Shown here: piece after piece, positions 51,089 through 57,603 of the stretch
How positions within the stretch are numbered: position 1 is the first letter of the stretch
Layout of the letters: every line of letters begins with the position of its first letter
Origin: DASUAS01 sp963720765
GTDB lineage: Bacteria; Actinomycetota; Acidimicrobiia; IMCC26256; DASPTH01
Direction of reading: 5' to 3'
Length of the DNA: 64,000 bases
Assembly: GCA_963720765.1 (NCBI GenBank)
Contig: CAVRGS010000011.1
Span: forward strand, 248,001 to 312,000
Notes under the pieces: model-generated
Told to the model about the DNA's origin: nothing
The model's database searches: none
Seen by the model: only the letters and a program-made list of their open reading frames with translations
Program-made: the position numbers and the translations under genes

Positions 51089-52651
51089 TCACGGCGCGGG
51101 TTCCGGGGACGAGTAGGGGCACGCGGTGTCGAGCGCCGGCACCGTCGCACTGGCGAGGAGGTCACCGATCGCGGTGTTCACGCAGTCGGACTGGGCGAGG
51201 CCGAAGCTGCCGTGGAGACCGCCGACGATCGTGACCGCCCGCATGGTCGGATAGGTGCGGGCCATGTTCACCGCCCACTGGTACGGGGTCTCGCCGTCGT
51301 GGGTGGAGTTGGCGATCATCCCGGCGATCGGCGGCCCGTACGTCTCGGGACGCGGCACGGGGTGCGGCTTCGCGTCGTCGTAGCCGTTGCACGTGGTGAG
51401 GTAGTCGACGCCCAGGGAGCCGCCGTAGAGCGGACCCTCGCGCACGATCCCGCGCAGCAGCTGCTGCTGGCGCGCGTTCGACATGCGGTCGCCGAAGTCC
51501 TGGCACACGACCGCCGACCAGAGGCTTCCCGCGGTGCCCGTCGTCGGGCTCTGCAGGCGCTTGTCGGTGAGCGCCTGACGCGCCGCGGTCTGCTCGTCGG
51601 CGGTCCCGAAGCGCGCGTTCCACGAGTCGTCCACCGCGTGCACGGCCTGGGTCCAGCTCGTCTCCCCCGTGATCGGGAAGAAGTCGACACCGTCGTTGAG
51701 CGTGTCGAGCAGGTCCCAGCGCGTGTAGCGGGTGCCGTCGGGCAGCGGGATCGTGCGCCGGTCGAGCTCGGCCATCACCTGGTCGAACTTGTCGCGGAGA
51801 CCGGTGGCCTGCAGGAAGAAGCCGATCGAGTCGTCCGGCGCCACCGCGCCCACGGTGATCCCGGCGAGCGTGGTCTGCGGATCGATGTTGGCGTCGAACA
51901 CCATCGCACGCACGCGATCAGGAAACGTCTGCGCGTACGTCGAGCCGAGCAGCGTGCCGTAGGAGATGCCCCAGTACGTGAGCTTGTCGTCGCCGACGGC
52001 GGCGCGCAGCGCGTCGAGGTCGTAGGCACCATCGAGCGAACCGCCGTGCTCGACGAGGTCGCGGTTCGCGTCGAAGCAGCGCGCGTTGGCGCGCGCGCGA
52101 CCTGTTGCTGGCGCGCCGCGAGCACGGCGCGCCAGTCGACCGTCCCGGTCGCGGGACGGGTCGGCTTGGGGATGTTGCAGCCTGCGCCCTCGAGCGCGGG
52201 AGTGGACGCGCCGATGCCGCGCGGGTCGTAGGTGACGAAGTCGAAGCTGGCGCGCACCGACTCGGGCAGCAGGTACACGATCTTGGAGAGGCCGACACCC
52301 GACTGGCCGGGCCCGCCCGGGTTGAGGAACAGCGTGCCCACGCGTTGCGATGCCGGCCCGGTCGCCGGGAGCTTCACGACGGCCAGGTGCACCTCGCGCG
52401 CCGTCGGGCGCGCTGCGGTCGAGCGGGCGGGTGAACGTGGAGCACTGGAAGCCGTCGAGGTCGGTGCCGTCGATCTTCTTCCACTGGTCGAACTGCGAGC
52501 CGCCGCAGGACTGCCAGTCGAGGGTGTTCGCCGGCTGCGTGTCGGTGGTCGCGGCGGAGGCACTCGGCACCGCCGAGAGCATGCTGGCGAGCGCGGCCAG
52601 CGCGATCGCCACGAGCCGGCCGACACCTGGGCGATCGTCCACCTTGCGCAT
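51089..52651 (-). CDS. Secreted tripeptidyl-aminopeptidase-type alpha/beta-hydrolase
   Basis: ~520 residues: signal peptide (LVAIALAALASMLSAVPSAS), TLDWQSCGGSQFDQWKKIDG, TLFLNPGGPGQSGVGLSKIV (oxyanion loop NPGGPG), FVTYDPRGIGASTPALEG, LTYWGISYGTLLGSTYAQTF (nucleophile GISYG), MIANSTHDGETPYQWAVNMA (Asp) and VTIVGGLHGSFGLAQSDCVN (His). Matches SlpD/TAP-like peptidases with C-terminal TAP-like domain. Frame changes around 52425 and 52105. Removes N-terminal peptides outside the cell. Confidence 0.8.
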   Translation of the reverse strand: MRKVDDRPGVGRLVAIALAALASMLSAVPSASAATTDTQPANTLDWQSCGGSQFDQWKKIDGTDLDGFQCSTFTRPLDRSAPDGARGAPGRREAPGDRAGIATRGHAVPQPGRARPVGCRPLQDRVPAARVGARQLRLRHLRPARHRRVHSRARGRRLQHPQADPSRDRDGRLARRARGAPATGRARANARCFDANRDLVEHGGSLDGAYDLDALRAAVGDDKLTYWGISYGTLLGSTYAQTFPDRVRAMVFDANIDPQTTLAGITVGAVAPDDSIGFFLQATGLRDKFDQVMAELDRRTIPLPDGTRYTRWDLLDTLNDGVDFFPITGETSWTQAVHAVDDSWNARFGTADEQTAARQALTDKRLQSPTTGTAGSLWSAVVCQDFGDRMSNARQQQLLRGIVREGPLYGGSLGVDYLTTCNGYDDAKPHPVPRPETYGPPIAGMIANSTHDGETPYQWAVNMARTYPTMRAVTIVGGLHGSFGLAQSDCVNTAIGDLLASATVPALDTACPYSSPEPAP

Positions 52652-52720
52652 GCAGACGAATCGTCCGCTTTGCCGCTGCGATTGAGGGGAGATCGCAGGC
52701 GATGCGCCCAGCAAGGGCGG

Positions 52721-52750
52721 TTCGGTGTTCGCTTGCAACGGAACACCGAA
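52721..52750. promoter_or_regulatory. Perfect 10-bp inverted repeat in the divergent promoter
   Basis: TTCGGTGTTC (52721-52730), 10-base centre, GAACACCGAA (52741-52750), in the gap between the divergent peptidase and sulfite-oxidase-like genes. Strongest dyad in the window after the terminator at 26055. Could be an operator (21-bp centre distance, two helical turns) or an RNA hairpin. Confidence 0.65.
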
Positions 52751-52767
52751 GCCCACAGGATGGAGCC

Positions 52768-52884
52768 GTGACCAGGCGAACGGCGGTTGCAACGTTGGCG
52801 CTCGGACGTGTGGTCGCATGCTCGACCTTCCGCCACGTCGCCAGCATGAGCTGGGACCATCACGAGGGCGACCCCGAGGCGTGA
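52768..52884 (+). CDS. 38-residue leader-like peptide coupled to the molybdo-enzyme gene
   Basis: From GTG 52768: VTRRTAVATLALGRVVACST then FRHVASMSWDHHEGDPEA. The stop TGA overlaps GTG 52881 in GTGA. GGATGGAG upstream is an acceptable ribosome box. It lies just after the perfect inverted repeat, so it could be an attenuating leader. The peptide itself has no recognisable domain, and the start is uncertain. Confidence 0.35.
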   Translation: MTRRTAVATLALGRVVACSTFRHVASMSWDHHEGDPEA

Positions 52885-53537
52885 ACGACTTCGAACTTCC
52901 CGGCTCGGCGCGCGACGTCAGCGACACCCGGCGGGTCACGCGTGGGTTCACCGGTCGGGAGTCGCGTGTGCGCGCGTCGTGGCTGCCACCGGGGCAGTAC
53001 GACATCCAGGACGTCTGGCCGGTCCTCAGCGCCGAGCTCACACCCGACCTGCCACTCGACACGTGGACCTTCACCGTCGAGGGCCTCGTCGAACGTCCGA
53101 CGACGTGGACGTGGGACGAGATGCACGCACTCCCCCAGTCGACCTACGACGGCGACATCCACTGCGTCACCGCGTGGTCGAAGCACGACATGCACTTCTC
53201 CGGGGTCTCGGTCGACGTGCTCCTCGACGCCGCGGGCGCCGCGCCGACCGCCACGCACATGGTCGCGTTGTGCCACACCGGCTACACCACCAACCTGCCC
53301 CTGACCGATGTCACCGGCGGGAAGGCGTGGGTCGCGTTCGAGGCCGACGGCGAACCGCTGTCCGCCGACCACGGAGGACCCGCGCGGCTGCTCGTCCCAC
53401 ACCTCTACTTCTGGAAGAGCGCCAAGTGGGTCGCCGGCCTCACCGTGCTCGACCACGACGAACCCGGCTTCTGGGAGACGCAGGGCTACCACAACCACGG
53501 CGACCCCTGGCGCGAGGAGCGCTACACCGGCGACTGA
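52881..53537 (+). CDS. Sulfite-oxidase-like molybdopterin oxidoreductase (intact copy)
   Basis: 218 residues: RASWLPPGQYDIQDVWPVLS, LDTWTFTVEGLVERPTTWTW, STYDGDIHCVTAWSKHDMHF (Cys that ligates molybdenum), AATHMVALCHTGYTTNLPLT-type region, GGKAWVAFEADGEPLSADHG, RLLVPHLYFWKSAKWVAGLT, WETQGYHNHGDPWREERYTG. This is the short SUOX-fold domain without the dimerisation domain (YedY/MsrP-like single-domain enzymes). GTG 52881. Second copy at 35414-36025 is decayed. Confidence 0.88.
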   Translation: MNDFELPGSARDVSDTRRVTRGFTGRESRVRASWLPPGQYDIQDVWPVLSAELTPDLPLDTWTFTVEGLVERPTTWTWDEMHALPQSTYDGDIHCVTAWSKHDMHFSGVSVDVLLDAAGAAPTATHMVALCHTGYTTNLPLTDVTGGKAWVAFEADGEPLSADHGGPARLLVPHLYFWKSAKWVAGLTVLDHDEPGFWETQGYHNHGDPWREERYTGD

Positions 53538-53580
53538 ACACCGAGCTCGTTGCCGGTCGAGTGCTCGCAGCGGGACGCGA

Positions 53581-54309
53581 TCAGCTGACCGCGGCGAGGG
53601 CTTCCAGGATCACGTCGGCGACGGCTCGCGGCTGCGACATCATGATCACGTGTGAGCCTTCGACTTCGGTGATCGACGCACCCGCGCGTTCTGCCATCGA
53701 CCGGATGACGTCAGCGCCGGCTGCGGTGTCACCGGTCGCGAGGACGGTCCAGCTGGGCAAACGCTTCCACGCGGGAGCGCCGTTCGCCTCGCTGAACGCC
53801 GCTTCGGCGACGGGGCGTTGCGTGGACGCCATGACGGCGCTGCGTTCGAACGGAAGGTCCTTCGCGAACGCGTCGTGGAACTTCGCCGGGTCGATGGTGA
53901 GCTCGGTGGCGGATCCCTCTCCGGTCGGGAACGTCAGGGAGACGAGCGCTTCGTTGAGGACGCTGTCCTTGGAGTCACCGACCGCAACGCCGAGGACCTC
54001 ACCGTCGTCGGGCGCGAAGGCAGCGACGAACACGAGTCCGACGACGGTGTCGACGTCGGTGGCGGCGTTGCTGATGACGGCGCCACCGTACGAGTGACCG
54101 ACCGCGAGCACGGGTCCGGAGATCTGTCGCAACACGCTGGCGACGTACGAGGAGTCGAACGCGATGCCGCGCAGTGGGTTGGCGGGCGCGATGACGGTCA
54201 CGCCCTTCGATTGGAGGATGGTGCAGACGTCGTTCCAGCCGGAGGCGTCGGCGAACGCGCCGTGGACGAGCACGACCGTCGGTTGCACTGAGCTCTGCGG
54301 GGCGGTCAT
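53581..54309 (-). CDS. Alpha/beta-hydrolase
   Basis: 242 residues: TVVLVHGAFADASGWNDVCT, VIAPANPLRGIAFDSSYVAS, GPVLAVGHSYGGAVISNAAT (GHSYG nucleophile), VVGLVFVAAFAPDDGEVLGV, VLATGDTAAGADVIRSMAER (acid), and SITEVEGSHVIMMSQPRAVA (His). Pattern of actinobacterial hydrolases related to salicylate-esterase-type proteins. GGAGACC precedes ATG 54309. Start of a run of minus-strand genes (cupin, haloperoxidase) with 30-100-base gaps. Confidence 0.85.
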   Translation of the reverse strand: MTAPQSSVQPTVVLVHGAFADASGWNDVCTILQSKGVTVIAPANPLRGIAFDSSYVASVLRQISGPVLAVGHSYGGAVISNAATDVDTVVGLVFVAAFAPDDGEVLGVAVGDSKDSVLNEALVSLTFPTGEGSATELTIDPAKFHDAFAKDLPFERSAVMASTQRPVAEAAFSEANGAPAWKRLPSWTVLATGDTAAGADVIRSMAERAGASITEVEGSHVIMMSQPRAVADVILEALAAVS

Positions 54310-54340
54310 GGTGGTCTCCTTCGGGTTTGGGCCGACTCGC

Positions 54341-54736
54341 TCAGGCGGCGTCGTCGGTGATGGGCGGACCGTCGACGAACGTGGCCAGCGGTTCGGTCGG
54401 GTCGACGAGGTAGGTGGACAGCATTCGGCCGGTCTCGGGTCCGATGTCGAGCGCGTTGTGCGCGAGGCGCGGTGTCATGAGGAACCCGTCACCGGCGTGG
54501 AGCACGAGGGTCGGTCGCCCTTCGATGTGCATCTCGACCGTGCCGGCGACGATGTAGCCGACCTCTTCGCCGGGGTGGATGTGCCATCCCGACTGGACGC
54601 CGCAGGGGATCTCGGTCAGCACCTGGACGATCTCTCGTCCCGGGATCGAGGAGGGTTCACGCTGGAGCTCGGTGCGGGCAAGCGTTGCGGCGAGGTCGTC
54701 ACGGACTGGGGTGTCACGTGCGGGCTGTGCGGACAT
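54341..54736 (-). CDS. Cupin domain protein
   Basis: 131 residues: IVQVLTEIPCGVQSGWHIHP, GEEVGYIVAGTVEMHIEGRP, TLVLHAGDGFLMTPRLAHNA, LDIGPETGRMLSTYLVDPTE. Metal ligands H-x-H-x4-E and the later His (AHN) fit a type-2 cupin. Lies between two alpha/beta-hydrolase genes. Start ATG 54736. Confidence 0.82.
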   Translation of the reverse strand: MSAQPARDTPVRDDLAATLARTELQREPSSIPGREIVQVLTEIPCGVQSGWHIHPGEEVGYIVAGTVEMHIEGRPTLVLHAGDGFLMTPRLAHNALDIGPETGRMLSTYLVDPTEPLATFVDGPPITDDAA

Positions 54737-54839
54737 GTCGTGCTCCAGTTCGGGCGTTCGGGTCGGGTGTGCGCGCGGCGCGGCGAACGTGGGTCGGCAG
54801 GTCTCCGCGGGGGTGAAGAGCCTGCCGACCCCGATCGCG

Positions 54840-55661
54840 TCAGCTCTTGAGGAACTCGAGCAGGTCCTGGTTGAGCTGGTCCTGGTGGGTGACGGGCAGC
54901 CCGTGCGGAGCTCCCGGGTACATCTTGAGCGTGGCGTCGGCGATCATCTCCGCCGACTTCTTGCCGCCCACGTGGAAGGGCACGACCTGGTCGTCCTCGC
55001 CGTGTACGACGAGGGTGGGCACGTCGATCTTGGCGAGGTCGGCGCGGAAGTCGGTGCCGGAGTACGCGGCGATGCACTCGTAGACGTTGCGGTAGCCGCC
55101 GGCCATGCTCTCCCGCCACCACTCGTCGCGGGCGCCCTGGGACACCTCGATGCCGTGGTTGCGGCCGTAGAACGGACCGTCGGCGATGTCGCGGAACGTC
55201 TGGCCGCGATCGGCGGCCAGGCTGGCGCGCAGCTCGTCGTACTCCTCGACGGGCACTCCGTCGGGGTTGTCGTCGGTCTTCAGCATGAACGGCGGGACCG
55301 CGGAGATGAGCACGGCCTTCGAGACCCGATCGGTGCCGTGGCGGCCGAGGTAGCGGGCGGCCTCGCCACCACCGGTGGAGAACCCGATGAGCGTGAAGTC
55401 GCGCAGGTCGAGCGCGTCGACGAGGGTGGCGAGGTCGTCGGCGTAGGTGTTCATCTCGTTGCCGTCCCACGTCTGGGTCGAACGACCGTGGCCGCGACGG
55501 TCGTGGGCGACGCAACGGAAGCCGTTCGACGCGAGGAACAGGATCTGCGGGTCCCAGCTGTCGGAGCTGAGCGGCCAGCCGTGGCAGAGCACGACGGTGG
55601 GGCCGTTGCCCCAGTCCTTGTAGAAGATCTCGGTGCCGTCTTGCGTGGTCACGAACCCCAT
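54840..55661 (-). CDS. Non-haem haloperoxidase-type alpha/beta-hydrolase
   Basis: 273 residues, normal size: GTEIFYKDWGNGPTVVLCHG, GFRCVAHDRRGHGRSTQTWD, DFTLIGFSTGGGEAARYLGR (GFSTGG nucleophile), VPTLVVHGEDDQVVPFHVGG (Asp), KMYPGAPHGLPVTHQDQLNQ (His). GAGGAGG 4 bases before ATG 55661. Acts as esterase and, in vitro, perhydrolase. A C-terminal remnant of a relative lies at 34800-34887. Confidence 0.9.
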   Translation of the reverse strand: MGFVTTQDGTEIFYKDWGNGPTVVLCHGWPLSSDSWDPQILFLASNGFRCVAHDRRGHGRSTQTWDGNEMNTYADDLATLVDALDLRDFTLIGFSTGGGEAARYLGRHGTDRVSKAVLISAVPPFMLKTDDNPDGVPVEEYDELRASLAADRGQTFRDIADGPFYGRNHGIEVSQGARDEWWRESMAGGYRNVYECIAAYSGTDFRADLAKIDVPTLVVHGEDDQVVPFHVGGKKSAEMIADATLKMYPGAPHGLPVTHQDQLNQDLLEFLKS

Positions 55662-55686
55662 GGGGCCTCCTCGGTTGGTGGTCTGG

Positions 55687-56067
55687 TCACCGAACCGTGC
55701 GCCCTGGCACCGAGTGCTCGCATCCCCCGACCACGTAGTCGTGCTCGTCGCAACAGATCCGCGAGTAGACGTCGACCACGCGCATCGTGCGTTCGACGGG
55801 GCCGTGCACCCCGACGACGGTCGCGCCCGCGACGACTGCGCGCAGGAGCACCGCGATGCCGGCCGCGTCGATGAAGCGGAGCTCGAAGCAGTCGACGACG
55901 ATGCCACGGGCGGGTCGTGCACGGGCGAGGAGCTCCTCGACGAGCGGCACGCCCGCGACGTCGAGCTCACCGCTGAGCGAGATCCGGACAGGGAATCCGC
56001 GGTGGGCGATCTCTCCGAGGAGCGCACTCGAGCGCACCTCGACGCGAGCATTGGGGCGAGCTTGCAT
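55687..56067 (-). CDS. STAS-domain protein, anti-sigma-antagonist-like, without phospho-Ser
   Basis: 126 residues: FPVRISLSGELDVAGVPLVE, ELLARARPARGIVVDCFELR, FIDAAGIAVLLRAVVAGATV, VVDVYSRICCDEHDYVVGG tail. In phosphorylated anti-anti-sigma factors the loop is D-S-S-G or D-S-T-G; here it is DAAG, so regulation by an anti-sigma kinase is unlikely. GGAGGAGA 3 bases before ATG 56067. No partner kinase nearby. Confidence 0.78.
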   Translation of the reverse strand: MQARPNARVEVRSSALLGEIAHRGFPVRISLSGELDVAGVPLVEELLARARPARGIVVDCFELRFIDAAGIAVLLRAVVAGATVVGVHGPVERTMRVVDVYSRICCDEHDYVVGGCEHSVPGRTVR

Positions 56068-56142
56068 CGGTCTCCTCCGATCGCGGGGTTGGCAAGTGGG
56101 ATGAGCCTCACTGTTCACCGCGGCCCGTCGAATCCCGGAGTG

Positions 56143-56187
56143 GCGTAGTCCCATGTGGTCGCTGTCGGCGCGCAGCACCGACTACGC
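56143..56187. promoter_or_regulatory. Distant inverted repeat between STAS and DUF302 genes
   Basis: GCGTAGTC (56143-56150) and GACTACGC (56180-56187), perfect 8-bp arms 29 bases apart, in the 164-base divergent intergenic region. Might pair in RNA or be two half-sites. The same GCGTAGTCGC also occurs at 57582-57591 in the LuxR hairpin. Confidence 0.4.
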
Positions 56188-56231
56188 GGCCGGGTGATTC
56201 GATCGGTGCCCCGAGCGCGGAAGATCAGGTC

Positions 56232-56690
56232 ATGTCAACACCGCCTGCCAGCTCCAACGGCGACCAGTCGGATCCGTGGCCCGGCACCGGTGTCGTCACG
56301 CTCGAGTGCTCCGTGAACACCCACGTCGACGAGCTGCTGGCAGCGCTCCTCCGGATGTTGGAGGCCGATGGCCTCGAGGTGCTCGCGGTGATCGATCACA
56401 GCGGCGACGCAGCCGAAGTGGGCATCCTGATGCCCGACACCAAGTTGGTCGTCTTCGGCAACGCGACGTTCGGCACGCCGCTCATGCTCGAGAATCCGCT
56501 CGTCGCCCTCGACCTGCCGACGAAGCTGCTGCTCTGGACCGACCATGCCGGTCGTACGTACGTCAGCTACAACGACGCCGGCTGGGTCGCGGACCGCTAC
56601 CAGCTCTCCGAGACGCACCGTCCGGTGCTCCGGCGGGTCGCTGCGTTCGCAACCCGGCTGGCCGAGCATGGTTCGACGCCTGACAGCTGA
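56232..56690 (+). CDS. DUF302 family protein
   Basis: 152 residues: VVTLECSVNTHVDELLAALL, RMLEADGLEVLAVIDHSGDA, MPDTKLVVFGNATFGTPLML, ENPLVALDLPTKLLLWTDHA, TYVSYNDAGWVADRYQL. The (LVVFG-x-x-x-x-GTPLM...NPL-x-x-LDLP-K-LLW...VSYND) pattern is DUF302. Members often bind small ligands or haem-like groups and accompany oxidative stress genes. Function unproved. Confidence 0.9.
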   Translation: MSTPPASSNGDQSDPWPGTGVVTLECSVNTHVDELLAALLRMLEADGLEVLAVIDHSGDAAEVGILMPDTKLVVFGNATFGTPLMLENPLVALDLPTKLLLWTDHAGRTYVSYNDAGWVADRYQLSETHRPVLRRVAAFATRLAEHGSTPDS

Positions 56691-56715
56691 CACACCCCGA
56701 CGGCGGCGATCTCGA

Positions 56716-57510
56716 TCATCGCGGGACGCCCGGGCGGTCCTGGGCAACCTTCAGGAACAGCACCGCGGCGACGCCGCCGACGAGGGGCGCAAGGGCGTAC
56801 ACCCACCAATCGTCGAGGTGGCCCGTGACGAGCATCGGCGCAAACGTCCCGGCCGGGTTGACTCCCCCACCGCCGACGGGGCCGCTGATGATGAACGCCG
56901 CGGTCAACGCAAGACCGACGGCGAACGGACCGACGAGCCGTGTGTTGTCGACGTGTGCGGTCACCGCGACGATGACGACGACGAGCACGAACGTCGCAAC
57001 TGCGTCAGCCGCGAACGCCTGCGCTGCCGTGATGCCATGCCCGAGGACAGGAGCGCCCAGATGCCCGGTCTCAGCTGCATCGCGCCCGTACCACCAGCGG
57101 ATCGCGCCGACGGCGAGGAGCGCCCCGGCCAGTTGGGCCACGATGTAGATCGGAACCCGGCGCCAGGGAAACCGGTCCGCAGCCGCGAGGCTGACGGTGA
57201 CCGCCGGGTTCACGTGCGCGCCCGAGATCGGACCGATGCACGCGGCGAGCGCTGCGAGCGCGACTCCGGCGGTCACAGGCACGAAGAGTGCGTCGGGGCC
57301 CCGACCTGCCCGACCCAGCGCGAGTGCTGTCGCCGCACCGAGGATCGCGACGCCGAGCACGAAGATCCCGATCGTCTCCGCGAGCGCGGCCTTGAGGAGA
57401 CTCGAGTCGAATCGGTGCCCGTGCAGTCCTGACCTCCCCGACCTCGCTGCGACGTCCGGGTCGACACGACCCGTTTGTTCCTCGAGCATCGACATCTTCG
57501 ACCGTCCCAT
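56716..57510 (-). CDS. Aquaporin/MIP family channel with altered second NPA box
   Basis: 264 residues with six helices: LAETIGIFVLGVAILGAATA, VPVTAGVALAALAACIGPIS, then GAHVNPAVT (first NPA box), AFAADAVATFVLVVVIVAVT, and GVNPAGTFAPML (second box). In aquaporins the second box is NPAR, its Arg lines the ar/R filter; here it is NPAG. That should widen the pore or change selectivity. Start ATG 57510 (57495 possible). Confidence 0.88.
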   Translation of the reverse strand: MGRSKMSMLEEQTGRVDPDVAARSGRSGLHGHRFDSSLLKAALAETIGIFVLGVAILGAATALALGRAGRGPDALFVPVTAGVALAALAACIGPISGAHVNPAVTVSLAAADRFPWRRVPIYIVAQLAGALLAVGAIRWWYGRDAAETGHLGAPVLGHGITAAQAFAADAVATFVLVVVIVAVTAHVDNTRLVGPFAVGLALTAAFIISGPVGGGGVNPAGTFAPMLVTGHLDDWWVYALAPLVGGVAAVLFLKVAQDRPGVPR

Positions 57511-57578
57511 CCGTCGGATCGCGAGTCACACCACGAGACTCGGATGTTCGGTGCTCTGCGGATCGATCGAGTCCCGAA

Positions 57579-57594
57579 CTCGCGTAGTCGCGAG
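57579..57594. terminator. Short hairpin after the LuxR gene
   Basis: CTCGCG-TAGT-CGCGAG, 6-bp perfect stem, 4-base loop, 10 bases past the LuxR stop (minus strand). Candidate terminator, and also contains GCGTAGTC as at 56143. Confidence 0.45.
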
Positions 57595-57603
57595 CGTGCG
57601 CCG

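Noticed and set aside
300..52430. Frame changes as programmed frameshifting
   Set aside because: They occur in many unrelated genes, at places without slippery heptamers or conserved position, and most are cured by a CG or single-base repair.
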